Below, piece by piece: positions 36,528 through 44,387 of a stretch of DNA of 50,392 nt; the first letter of the stretch is position 1; each line of letters starts with the position of its first letter. Source of the stretch: Streptomyces sp. NRRL B-1140 (GTDB lineage: Bacteria > Actinomycetota > Actinomycetes > Streptomycetales > Streptomycetaceae); assembly GCF_001280065.1 (NCBI RefSeq), contig NZ_LGEA01000111.1:1-50392 (forward strand). Reading direction: 5' to 3'. A model generated the notes under the pieces. The model was not told the origin of the DNA, did no database searches, and was given only the letters and a program-made list of their open reading frames with translations. The translations under genes were made by a program, and so were the position numbers.

Positions 36528-37205
36528 TCAGCGTCCTGCGGTGAACTCCTCCAGGCGGGCGACCAGCTGGCGGTCGGGCCGGGCGACGATGACGGAGCAG
36601 TCAGGCGTGCGTGCGGCGAGCCGGTCGACTTCGCTCTCCAGGCGGCCGCTGGGAGCGAGTGCGCGGGATCCGTTGTGGCGTACGTACCGGGCGACGATTT
36701 CCAGGCCCTCGAGGAAGGCGGCGTCGGGCGGGGTGGTGTCGGCCATGGAGTGGGTGAGCTGGTGGAACCAGTGCCACGCTGCGCGGGTCTCGCCGAGGGC
36801 CAGGTGGTGCAGGTGCAGGCAGTAGGCGGCGGCGCGGCTGCCGGCGCCGGCGGCGAGCTGCCACCAGAACTGGGCGGATTCCTGGTGGCCTGTCAGGTAC
36901 AGCAGGCAGGCGAAGACGAGCGCGCCGTCGAGGTCCATCTGCTCTTCGGTTAGTGGTCCGCGTCCCGGGCCGTCGGCGATCTTGTCGACGTGGGCGGCGG
37001 CGTCCGGCTCGTTCAGCAGCCACCGGCACACCACCTCCAGGCGCTGTCCGGCCTGGGCGGCGCGGGCGGTCTCCACGGTGGGTGTCCGGCGGGAGGCGTC
37101 GGCTGCCAGCCGCCGCAGGGCGGCGGCGACATCGAAACGCTTGGTGCTGGAGACGGGAATCTGCGCTTCGTTCAGCAGGGTGTCGATGGCGGTGGTCACG
37201 GTCAT
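36528..37205 (-). CDS. Helical protein coupled to an ECF-type sigma factor
   Basis: Predicted 225 residues. The ATG at 37205 overlaps the stop of the sigma-factor gene as ATGA. The middle region (ALVFACLLYLTGHQESAQFW, AAAYCLHLHHLALGETRAAW, HWFHQL) is alpha-helical with Ala/Leu/Trp repeats reminiscent of TPR/Sel1-like units. There is no membrane segment, no zinc motif of a ZAS anti-sigma factor and no DNA-binding motif. Coupling to a sigma factor suggests that it modulates that factor, as an anti-sigma or co-factor; this is inferred from context only. Confidence 0.65.
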   Translation of the reverse strand: MTVTTAIDTLLNEAQIPVSSTKRFDVAAALRRLAADASRRTPTVETARAAQAGQRLEVVCRWLLNEPDAAAHVDKIADGPGRGPLTEEQMDLDGALVFACLLYLTGHQESAQFWWQLAAGAGSRAAAYCLHLHHLALGETRAAWHWFHQLTHSMADTTPPDAAFLEGLEIVARYVRHNGSRALAPSGRLESEVDRLAARTPDCSVIVARPDRQLVARLEEFTAGR

Positions 37206-37810
37206 TCCCCCTTCTGCTTGTGCTTGGGCTTCTTGCGGTCGTCGGGCAGTCCGAGTTTCACGCGCAGACGCTCCTTGCCGCGGCGCAGGTGATGACCGAC
37301 GGTGCGCTCGTCGATTCCCATGAACCAGGCGACCCTCGAGGTGGGGTAGCCCAGCAGGTAACGCAGGACGATCACCTCGAACTGCCGGTTGGGGAGCTCC
37401 GCGATCGCCTCGTACAGGCCGGTCGTGGACTGCATCCTCTCCAGCCGGTCCTTGGTCGCGGCCAGCGCCTGCGCGATAGGGCCGTTGATGATGAAGGCCG
37501 GCGCACGCCCCTCGGACTCCAGGCGGTCGCGTACGGCCCGCCGCACGATCGCCCACGCGCCCTGCTCCACGTGGCCGGAGCCCAGCAGCTCCGTCCAGCC
37601 GGCGTGGATCTCCAGAAAGACCTCGTGTATGACCTCTTCCGCGGCCGCGCGGGTACCGAAGTGGACTTCCGCATACGCGTGGAAGGCCTCCTGGTGCGCC
37701 AGGTAGAACGCCTCGAAGTCGATCGGCAGGTCCAGCGGCACGTACATGGACTGGGACAACCCGAGGCCGTGCTCCTGCGCGGAGGGTTCCTGTGCGTCGT
37801 CGTGACTCAC
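37202..37810 (-). CDS. RNA polymerase sigma-70 family factor, ECF-like
   Basis: Predicted 202 residues from a GTG at 37810 with GGGAGG six bases upstream; a later ATG at 37747 lacks a good site. Region 2 is visible as FHAYAEVHFGTRAAAEEVIH, then EVFLEIHAGW. Region 4 is AIAELPNRQFEVIVLRYLLG, then YPTSRVAWFMGIDERTVGHH and LRRGKERLR, a clear helix-turn-helix. It should direct RNA polymerase to plasmid promoters. The C-terminus is a Lys/Arg tail. It is transcribed leftward with the coupled gene at 36528, and both lie head-on to the toxin-lectin region. Confidence 0.85.
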   Translation of the reverse strand: MSHDDAQEPSAQEHGLGLSQSMYVPLDLPIDFEAFYLAHQEAFHAYAEVHFGTRAAAEEVIHEVFLEIHAGWTELLGSGHVEQGAWAIVRRAVRDRLESEGRAPAFIINGPIAQALAATKDRLERMQSTTGLYEAIAELPNRQFEVIVLRYLLGYPTSRVAWFMGIDERTVGHHLRRGKERLRVKLGLPDDRKKPKHKQKGE

Positions 37811-38279
37811 GAACGCCTCCCGTCGGCAGGGGACATGAGCGAGTTCCTCTCCATTGAGGGGTGTGGGACCCGGCGCCAACTCGCATGCGCCGACGGGCCG
37901 TTGGGCCTGCCTCCTACCTAAGTGATTCACGGGCCCGATCACTCATGCCGTCCCGCAGAAAATCACCGACCGCACCCACCCGACAGCCCTGTGCAACATT
38001 CAATAAGCGCTGCTAGTTACGCTAAGTAGCGCCCTGACCAGGCATAACCCCGCTGCACGAGACTGCGAACACTCCTCCGCATGCCGAACGTGTTCTGCGT
38101 CACACACCGTGTTCCACCCGGCGCACGCCAGCTCTACACCAGCGCACCCACCACGGTGGGCGCCGTATCGATCTCCTACGCAACGCTCTGCCTGAGCGTG
38201 CCGTCGTTGCCTTCGCCGCCACGCCTGCCCGCAGGAAAGGCGTGGCGGCCTGCCCTCCCTGCGGAGCTGCCCCAGGGCC
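37811..38279. other. Non-coding gap upstream of the ECF-like sigma gene
   Basis: About 470 bases with no supported gene. It must contain the leftward promoter of the sigma-factor gene. Around 37980-38030 the sequence is relatively A/T-rich. No repeated operator was recognised. Confidence 0.4.
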
Positions 38280-38299
38280 GGGGGGCTGCACAGCCCCCC
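38280..38299 (-). terminator. Hairpin terminator of the second sigma-factor unit
   Basis: GGGGGGCTG (38280-38288) pairs with CAGCCCCCC (38291-38299) around a CA loop, 14 bases after the stop of the small membrane gene at 38314. It is very stable, without a T-run. Confidence 0.6.
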
Positions 38300-38313
38300 G
38301 ACCCGGTCCGTCC

Positions 38314-38520
38314 TCACGTGATGAGCGGAACGACGACGGCCAGCAGCGCGATCCACAGCGACATGATGCTGAAGGCCACCATGCTGCCCCAGCCGATCGC
38401 CTTGTCCACCGGGGCACCGAGCAGACGAGAGATGCCGTACCCGATGAGACCGGCGAGGGCAGAGAAGAGGATGCCCATACCGAGTACGAGCATCAGGAAC
38501 ATGAGCAGGCGGCTGGTCAC
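38314..38520 (-). CDS. Small membrane protein (68 residues) coupled to a sigma factor
   Basis: GTG at 38520 overlaps the stop of the sigma-factor gene (GTGA). The product is nearly all hydrophobic: MTSRLLMFLMLVLGMGILFS, ALAGLIGYGISRLL, then WGSMVAFSIMSLWIALLAVV, giving two membrane segments. It could be a membrane anchor or a spread-type protein. Coupling to a sigma factor makes a membrane-linked control role possible; this is inference. Confidence 0.7.
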   Translation of the reverse strand: MTSRLLMFLMLVLGMGILFSALAGLIGYGISRLLGAPVDKAIGWGSMVAFSIMSLWIALLAVVVPLIT

Positions 38521-39371
38521 GCGGCACCTCGCTGGGTGCGGCGGCGGGTGCCGGCCTTGATGTGGAGCTGCTCGGGGATCCAGATGCGCCGCTCTCGGGC
38601 CGCGTCGTACAGCGCCTTACGGAAGCGGGTCTTGCGCATGCGGACAGCGGCGTGGGTGATGTTCAGCTCGTCGGCGATGTCGGTGTCGTTGTAGCCCTCG
38701 ATGGTCAGGCTGATGACCGCCCGGGTGACGGCGGGCTGCTCGGCCAGGATGTCCGCGAAGTTGGTGCTGAGTACCGCAGCTTCGGTCTCGGAGACGGAGC
38801 CCGCCGCCAGGAGCCGACCGAAGAGCCTCGGGTTCTCGCGCGCGGTCTCCTCGGCGCCGTCGTACAGCGCGTGCAGCTCCGCCCACCGCTGGCGGTTCTT
38901 CGCCCATGTCGTGTACACCCGGCGGAACTCCCAGATGCACTGGCCCACAAAGTACGTGGTCAGGCAGCTGGCCCCCCGGCCCCCCTTGTAGTCGGGGTTC
39001 CAGCCGCCCTCGACCAGAGCCTTGCGCCTGAACGACTTCAGCGCCCGCATCAGCACATCGACGAGGATCTCGTCGCGGGCCACGGGACTGGAACGCAGCA
39101 GAGCCATGTCGTCGGGGTGAACCCAGAAGGGCAGGCCCCGCTCCTGACACCACTTCAGCGCGATCCGGGGAAGCCGGCCCTCACGGAGCATGCCCCGCAG
39201 GATCGGCCAGGCCTCCCGGCACAGGTCGTTCTCGAACACCTTGTAGGCCAGCCCGTCGAAGCCGCTCTCGGCCAGTTCGTCGACCCGAGCGGCATCGCGC
39301 TGAATCCGGACCGTCCGGTTGCCGGGCAGGTCCGCATCGACGGCCTCCACGACCTGATGCACCGCACGCAT
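38517..39371 (-). CDS. Plasmid-type sigma-70 family factor
   Basis: Predicted 284 residues; ATG at 39371 with GGAGGA upstream. Residues about 100-170 (ALKSFRRKALVEGGWNPDYK, GGRGASCLTTYFVGQCIWEF, RRVYTTWAKNRQRW) match the region-2-like section of sigma-like proteins common on Streptomyces plasmids, where ASL.TYFVG is a hallmark. Region 4 at about 215-265 (VTRAVISLTIEGYNDTDIAD, ELNITHAAVRMRKTRFRKAL) is a helix-turn-helix. It is transcribed away from the conjugation-type translocase at 39821, so it could control that divergent operon. Confidence 0.75.
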   Translation of the reverse strand: MRAVHQVVEAVDADLPGNRTVRIQRDAARVDELAESGFDGLAYKVFENDLCREAWPILRGMLREGRLPRIALKWCQERGLPFWVHPDDMALLRSSPVARDEILVDVLMRALKSFRRKALVEGGWNPDYKGGRGASCLTTYFVGQCIWEFRRVYTTWAKNRQRWAELHALYDGAEETARENPRLFGRLLAAGSVSETEAAVLSTNFADILAEQPAVTRAVISLTIEGYNDTDIADELNITHAAVRMRKTRFRKALYDAARERRIWIPEQLHIKAGTRRRTQRGAA

Positions 39372-39820
39372 GTAAATTCCTCCGTCTTGGACCGCCCTGA
39401 CCCCTCGACCACCGCCCTTGTCGCGCGCGTAGGGATTCACAGGCAGTCGCCTGGTTGTACTGCGTGATGTGCGGTGCGGAGATGTGAATGTCACACACCG
39501 ATCCAAAGTTTTTTCGGCGGCAGCTTTTTGACTGCTGCACATTGCTGCTGGCGCCCCAATTGACACGGCAGATGCGTCCTTCAGCGATGCAGGACAGGCA
39601 CTGAAACGGACCGGCGGCCGATCATCTACGACTCCCTGCGCGGCTGTCCGTGGGTCAGACCGGGAGGCCCGGCACGGGGCTAGCCGTTCTGACGGGCTGC
39701 GTGCCGGTCACGGAAATCTGTCCACAGGGAGATCGTTTTAGCGTCCGTGTCCGGCGTGGGTGTCCGCTTCTCGCGGCACCGTTGCGCCCCGCACAACCGG
39801 TACGAAGGGCGCTCAACGGC
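39372..39820. promoter_or_regulatory. Divergent regulatory region between sigma factor and translocase
   Basis: This 449-base region must hold the promoters for both divergent units. A 13-base symmetric site, TGTGA-ATG-TCACA, lies at 39483-39495. T-runs (39507-39512, 39525-39529) make the centre more A/T-rich than its surroundings. TTGACA at 39560-39565 is a possible -35 for the rightward genes, but a clear -10 is not visible. GAAGGG about 11 bases before 39821 is the probable ribosome site of the translocase. Confidence 0.45.
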
Positions 39821-41743
39821 ATGGCACAGACAAAGTTCGACAAGCAGCTGGAGGAGTCCGCCGACTCCCTCGTACGCGGGATCGGCCGGGTCCTGGCGGG
39901 CCGGGACCTGGACGGCGTGAAGCGGACCGACGCCACGTTCTGGCGCTCGGGCACCCGCGTCCTGCCGAAGGTGGAGGGTAAGGTCCGGCGCCGCTCCTAC
40001 AAGCCCGGGTGGCGACGCCTGTCCTTCCGCCTGGCGCTGGGCGCCGGCGTCTGGGAGATCGGCTACCTGGCCACCCAAGACCTGGACGCCACCGTGCAGA
40101 ACACCCAGGAGCTGTGGGACAACCGGGAGCAGGTCCTGGCGACGCTGGAGAGCGGCGGCATCGGCGGGGCCTGCGTGCTGACCGTGGGCACCGCGGCGTA
40201 CATGGCGCTGACCCGCGAGCGCCGGGAGCTGATGCGCGAGTGGGTCGGTCCGCTGCACGACGCGATCCACCGGCCGCTCGGGCTGGCGGAGCAGACCGAC
40301 CCGCGCCGCTACCTCCACATCCCGAAGAACTTCTCCGACGACGACGCGGAGATACGCATCGACCTGCCCCGTCATCTGGGCTTCTCCCGCGACGTCGTCA
40401 CCGACCTCATCACCCAGAAGCTCGCCCTGGAGGGCGTGACGTTCGACTGGCACCCTGAGGGTCGCAAGCCATACGTGCGGGTGAAGAAGACCCGCAAGCC
40501 CCCGGCGAAGGCCCTCTTCAAGGACCCCAAGGTCCGCGAGCTGGTGTCCAAGGCCCCGGAGTCCGCGCCCATCATCGGGCTCGGCTCCGCAGGCCGGATC
40601 GTCTCCGTCGACCTGGACGCCGACTCCCCGCACATCCTGGTCAACGCCTCCACCGGCGGCGGCAAGTCGGCCACCCTGCGCTGCATCGCCTGCCAGATGC
40701 TCCACCACGGCTCGCTCGTCTACATCCTCGACACCAAACGCATCTCCCACCCGTGGGCCCACGGCATCGACGGCGTCACCTACTGCCGCGACATCGCCGA
40801 CATCCACGACCAGCTCATCGAGCTCGGGCAGCTAGGCCGGCTGCGCACCCGGATCGCCGACGAACTCGGCATCGACGCCGACCCGAAAGCCATCGGCCCC
40901 AGGGTGCTGATCCTCCTCGAAGAGATCAACGCCACCATGAAGCAGCTGGCCCGCTACTGGGAGAAGATCCGCGAGTCCGGCGACCCGAAGGTCTCCCCGG
41001 CCGTCGACGCCCTCAACGAGATCCTCTACATGGGCCGCCAGCTGCGCATGCACGTGCTCCTGGTCGCCCAGTCCGCCACCGCCCGCGCCCTCGGTGGGCC
41101 CGAGGTCCGCGAGCAGTTCGCCACCCGCATCCTCGCCCGCTACAGCGTCAACGCCTGGCGCATGCTCGCCCCCGAGGTCCACCCGGCGCCGAAGTCCACC
41201 AAGCACCACGGCCGCGCCCAGGTCGTCATCGGCGGCACCGCGCGCGAGACGCAGATGCTGTTCTTCACCGAGGCCGAAGCCCGCGAGTGGGCCACTACAG
41301 GCAGGTCGGCAACAGCGGCCGGGAAGCTCCCCGCAGTCCCCGCGCAGCCCGCCCCAGCCGAGCTCCAGAAGGCCGCTGAAGGGCCGCAGGCCACCGGCCC
41401 GGACGACCAGATGCCGACCCCGTCCACGAAGCCGGAGACGCCCGCACACGCCGCTCTCCCCGCCCAGCAGGACGACGACGCCGACCCGCCCGGCACCACC
41501 GCGGCGACGTCGCCGGCGACCCCGGTCGGGGACGTCGACGACCAGACGGTGGGGCTGCGCCAGGCCGCCGAACACCACCTGCCCTACACCCTCGCCGCGC
41601 TGCGCTACGCCCGCGCCAACGACCCGTCCTTCCCGAAGCCGGTCGACAAGCGCGGCGCCGAACTCCTCTACCGCGTCGGCGACCTCAAGCGCTGGGCACG
41701 CAACCGGCCCCGCGCCGCCACCGGCACCACAGATCTCGACTGA
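39821..41743 (+). CDS. FtsK/SpoIIIE-type DNA translocase (TraB-like, conjugal transfer)
   Basis: Predicted 640 residues. The ATG at 39821 was chosen because the open frame upstream is not family-like. The N-terminus (about 1-130) has hydrophobic segments around LSFRLALGAGVWEIGYLA and GIGGACVLTVGTAAYMAL, so it is probably membrane-bound. The motor domain holds Walker A STGGGKSA (about 276-283) with downstream VYILDTKRISHPW, and Walker B VLILLEE (about 361-367). The C-terminus has a Pro/Ala linker and an excisionase- or MerR-like helix-turn-helix (LRQAAEHHLPYTLAALRYAR, then LYRVGDLKRWARNR). Streptomyces plasmids transfer double-stranded DNA with a single TraB hexamer, which this protein resembles. 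All ATPase residues are present. Two paralogs follow directly. Confidence 0.85.
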   Translation: MAQTKFDKQLEESADSLVRGIGRVLAGRDLDGVKRTDATFWRSGTRVLPKVEGKVRRRSYKPGWRRLSFRLALGAGVWEIGYLATQDLDATVQNTQELWDNREQVLATLESGGIGGACVLTVGTAAYMALTRERRELMREWVGPLHDAIHRPLGLAEQTDPRRYLHIPKNFSDDDAEIRIDLPRHLGFSRDVVTDLITQKLALEGVTFDWHPEGRKPYVRVKKTRKPPAKALFKDPKVRELVSKAPESAPIIGLGSAGRIVSVDLDADSPHILVNASTGGGKSATLRCIACQMLHHGSLVYILDTKRISHPWAHGIDGVTYCRDIADIHDQLIELGQLGRLRTRIADELGIDADPKAIGPRVLILLEEINATMKQLARYWEKIRESGDPKVSPAVDALNEILYMGRQLRMHVLLVAQSATARALGGPEVREQFATRILARYSVNAWRMLAPEVHPAPKSTKHHGRAQVVIGGTARETQMLFFTEAEAREWATTGRSATAAGKLPAVPAQPAPAELQKAAEGPQATGPDDQMPTPSTKPETPAHAALPAQQDDDADPPGTTAATSPATPVGDVDDQTVGLRQAAEHHLPYTLAALRYARANDPSFPKPVDKRGAELLYRVGDLKRWARNRPRAATGTTDLD

Positions 41744-41756
41744 ACGGCCCTGTCCG

Positions 41757-41831
41757 CTCCAGCCGACACGACCCCTCGCCCTGGAGAACACCCGGTTCAC
41801 CAGGCACAGCACAGAAAAGGAACCCCCGGCC
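41757..41831 (+). repeat. Leader repeat, copy 1 (before the second translocase gene)
   Basis: The 75 bases before the gene at 41832 match the bases before the gene at 42754: GCCGACACG.ACCCTCGCC, then GAGAAC.ACCCGGTTCACCAG and CACAG.ACAGAAA.GGA. The shared leader shows that the paralogs arose by tandem duplication including the upstream region. Confidence 0.75.
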
Positions 41832-42653
41832 ATGTGGAAGATCGCCAAGAAGAGCACCCTCCCGCAACTGGTGCGCCTCACCGACTCCACCGTGCGCGAG
41901 CAGCTGGAGGCGCTGCCCGCCTCCAAGGCCCTCATCGGCCTCGGCAGCAACGGACGGCCGGTCTGTGTCGACCTGGACACCGAATCGCCGCACGTCCTGG
42001 TCTGCTCCGCCGCGGGCGGCGGCACCTCGACCGTCCTGCGCACCCTGTCCGCCCAACTCCTGCGCCATGGCGGGCACGTCCTGGTCCTCGACACCAAGCG
42101 CATCTCCAAGCCATGGGCGCGAGCCCTGCCGACGGCGACGTACCGCAGCGACATCGACGGCATCCACGACGCCCTGATCGGCCTCCGCGACGAACTGAAG
42201 CGCCGCATCAGCCACGTCAACGAACACGGGAACACCGACAACCTGCCCCGGCTGACGGTCGTGTTCGAGGCCGCCGGCCACACCCTGCGGCAGCTGGCCC
42301 GCCACTGGGACACGGTCCGCCAGGAAGGCGACCCAAGGACGTCCCCGGCCGTCGACGCGTACGAGGAACTTCTCTTCGCGGGGCGCGAAGCCCGCATCCA
42401 CGTCCTCGCCGGCGCCCAGAGCTACAACCCCGCACTGGGACACGAACAGTTCTCCACCGTCCTCCTGGGACGGGTCACTACCCGCACCTGGAGCCAGGCG
42501 GCCCCCCAGATCGCCACCGTCCCGAAGGCCAGCGCCCACCGGGGCCGCTTCCGCACCGTGCAGGGCCTCACCGCCCACCCCACGCAGGTCCTGCTCATGA
42601 CCGACGCCGAAGCCGCCGCATGGGCCGCCGCCACGGAGGCCGAAGAGGACTGA
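41832..42653 (+). CDS. Motor-domain-only FtsK paralog with degenerate ATPase motifs
   Basis: Predicted 273 residues; ATG at 41832 with AAAAGGAA upstream. It aligns throughout with the motor of the preceding gene: ALIGLGSNGRPVCVDLDTES, HVLVLDTKRISKPWARALP, EGDPRTSPAVDAYEELLFAG, RTVQGLTAHPTQVLLMTDAE. However, Walker A is AAGGGTST (about 60-67) in place of STGGGKSA, so the catalytic lysine is replaced by Thr. The Walker B region reads LTVVFEAAGH instead of VLILLEEINA, losing one acidic residue. It also lacks the N-terminal membrane part and the C-terminal helix-turn-helix. It probably cannot hydrolyse ATP alone and may act as a structural or regulatory subunit with the full-length motor. Confidence 0.8.
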   Translation: MWKIAKKSTLPQLVRLTDSTVREQLEALPASKALIGLGSNGRPVCVDLDTESPHVLVCSAAGGGTSTVLRTLSAQLLRHGGHVLVLDTKRISKPWARALPTATYRSDIDGIHDALIGLRDELKRRISHVNEHGNTDNLPRLTVVFEAAGHTLRQLARHWDTVRQEGDPRTSPAVDAYEELLFAGREARIHVLAGAQSYNPALGHEQFSTVLLGRVTTRTWSQAAPQIATVPKASAHRGRFRTVQGLTAHPTQVLLMTDAEAAAWAAATEAEED

Positions 42654-42679
42654 TGCCGAACCGGCCGGACCGGGCGCCG

Positions 42680-42753
42680 TCCGGCCGACACGCACCCTCG
42701 CCGCGAGAACCACCCGGTTCACCAGCCACAGAACAGAAACGGACCACCGCACC
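42680..42753 (+). repeat. Leader repeat, copy 2 (before the third translocase gene)
   Basis: This counterpart of 41757-41831 holds GGCCGACACGCACCCTCGCC, the GAGAACCACCCGGTTCACCAG-type core and ACAGAAACGGACCACCG before the ATG at 42754. The conserved AGAAA.GGA is the ribosome site. The remaining conservation beyond it may be a shared regulatory or spacer element. Confidence 0.75.
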
Positions 42754-43533
42754 ATGACGAACGCCACCGCACTCCCGACGGTGCTGCACTTCACCGACCC
42801 CGGCCTGCGCGAGCAGCTGGAGGCACTGCCCGCCTCGGCAGCGCTGATCGGCATCGGCACCGACGGAACGGCGATCGCCGTCGACATCGACAACGCGCCG
42901 CACATCCTGGTCTGCACCGACACCGGCGGCGGCAGCACCACCATCCTGCGCACCCTCGCCGCCCAGTTCCTCCACCAGGGCGCCCACGCCCTGGTCCTCG
43001 ACGCCACGCGCATCTCCCACCTGTGGGCGAAGGAGCTCCCGACGGTGACACACCGCGGCAACGTCGCGGGCATCCACGACGCCCTGGTCGGCCTCGACCT
43101 CGAGCTGAAGCGCCGCATCGACCTCGAAGGCGATCGCGATGACGCGCCGCGCCTGATAGTCGTCTTCGACGAGGCCGACAACACCCTGCGGCACCTCACC
43201 CGCTACTGGGAGACCTTCCGGCAGAAGGACGACCCGAAGAAGTCCCCGGCCATCACCGCGCTTGAGGACGTCCTGCACGAGGGACGCCAGGCCCGCATCC
43301 ACATCCTCTACAACGGCCGTGCCGCCGGCCGCGCCCTCGCCCCCGCCGCCCGCGACCAGTTCGCGGCCGTCATCCTCGCCCGGGTCAGCACCGGCATCTG
43401 GCAGCGGCTTGCCCCGATAGACGACCCCACCCCGAAGACCAGCGCCCACCCGGGCCGCGTCCACGTCGTCCAGGACGGCGACGCCCACCCGACGCAGGCC
43501 CTGCTCATGACCGACGCCGAAGCCGCCGACTAG
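42754..43533 (+). CDS. Second motor-domain-only FtsK paralog lacking the Walker A lysine
   Basis: Predicted 259 residues; ATG at 42754 with AACGGA upstream. Similar to the gene at 41832 over its length (LREQLEALPASAALIGIGTD, HALVLDATRISHLWAKELP, DDPKKSPAITALEDVLHEGR, DAHPTQALLMTDAEAAD). Walker A reads TDTGGGSTT (about 56-64), so Lys is replaced by Ser or Thr. Walker B, LIVVFDEAD (about 134-142), is intact. LDTKRIS has become LDATRIS. ATP might still be bound, but classical hydrolysis is unlikely. The different pattern of losses in the two paralogs argues for specialised roles rather than random decay, since both frames stay open. Confidence 0.8.
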   Translation: MTNATALPTVLHFTDPGLREQLEALPASAALIGIGTDGTAIAVDIDNAPHILVCTDTGGGSTTILRTLAAQFLHQGAHALVLDATRISHLWAKELPTVTHRGNVAGIHDALVGLDLELKRRIDLEGDRDDAPRLIVVFDEADNTLRHLTRYWETFRQKDDPKKSPAITALEDVLHEGRQARIHILYNGRAAGRALAPAARDQFAAVILARVSTGIWQRLAPIDDPTPKTSAHPGRVHVVQDGDAHPTQALLMTDAEAAD

Positions 43534-43575
43534 CTCACCGCCACGGCGGCCGGGAAGATCTGACCGCGTCCGCAC

Positions 43576-43619
43576 ACACCACGGGCCCCGGGGGAGACGA
43601 CCTCCCCGGGGCCCGGTGT
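43576..43619 (+). terminator. Terminator hairpin, copy 1, of a repeated module
   Basis: ACACCACGGGCCCCGGGG pairs with CCCCGGGGCCCGGTGT around a short loop, 43 bases after the stop of the third translocase gene. The whole module (about 43565-43662) recurs at 46351-46447. It would end the translocase operon. Confidence 0.7.
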
Positions 43620-43735
43620 ATGGAGTCGTGCTGGTCAACGACGGCGCGACGCTGGCGTCACGCAGGGCCCGCGACCTTCGCCGTGCCCAAGTAGCCCTGT
43701 ATGCACGGTGGATGAGCGCGGATACCCTGCCGGGC

Positions 43736-44260
43736 ATGGGTGGTCTTGATGACGCGATCAGGGCGTCTCGCTCCAAGGCGAACATGTGGGAGAACAGCGA
43801 GCGCCAGCGGGAGGAACGAGAACGCAAGGAACGAGCCGAGGCTCAGCAGTTGTTAGCCGAGGCAGCTGTACGGCTGCGACCGTTCGGCAGCGAGACCTTC
43901 GTCCGGGTCAAGCCCGTGATGATGTTCGGGGACTACACCGGTCCCGACGGGCAGCGCTATCGCCGGGTGTCGCAGCAGCGGTGCTGGCGGATCGTCCGCA
44001 TATCCGGACGCCGTGAGGTCGACGGAGAACTGAGCAACGTGTGGATGGACTCTCCCATCCTGCTTCTGGAGGACGGCAGCGCCGGCCGCTTCTGGCTCGA
44101 TCCCGAGCTGCGGCCCGCTCGGGAGGGAGAGTACGTGTCGTCGACCGACCCGGACCCGCTCAGCAAGCGCTCCTTCATCGACCCGCGCGGCGGTTTCGTT
44201 GACGAGCTCAAGCGGTACCTGGCCGACGCCATCGTCCGCTATGAGCGCGGGGACCGCTGA
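43736..44260 (+). CDS. Unknown soluble protein with N-terminal coiled coil
   Basis: Predicted 174 residues from the ATG at 43736. Alternative starts at 43712 and 43616 would place the N-terminus inside the repeated terminator module. No clear ribosome site is seen, so a leaderless transcript is possible. Residues about 15-50 (ENSERQREERERKERAEAQQ) form a highly charged helix. A beta-rich region follows (FVRVKPVMMFGDYTGPDGQR, VWMDSPILLLEDGSAGRFWL), then LSKRSFIDPRGGFVDELKRY and a short helix. No family is recognised. Confidence 0.6.
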   Translation: MGGLDDAIRASRSKANMWENSERQREERERKERAEAQQLLAEAAVRLRPFGSETFVRVKPVMMFGDYTGPDGQRYRRVSQQRCWRIVRISGRREVDGELSNVWMDSPILLLEDGSAGRFWLDPELRPAREGEYVSSTDPDPLSKRSFIDPRGGFVDELKRYLADAIVRYERGDR

Positions 44261-44387
44261 AGCCCCTGCCGGGCGGGCCCGGTGGTCTGCCCCGGAGAGC
44301 ATCAGGCCGACGGCGGGTAGTCCGGGATCACGGTGGCCGCGGCGACCGCGGGGAACCCTGTCGGGAACCTGCGGTACACCTGGCGGC

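Noticed and set aside
36528..37205. ZAS-type anti-sigma factor partner of the ECF-like sigma
   Set aside because: No HxxxCxxC zinc motif and no membrane segment. A regulatory role rests only on gene coupling.
40832..43827. Long minus-strand frames opposite the three translocase genes
   Set aside because: All three are antisense and share similarity with each other only because the plus-strand genes are paralogs.
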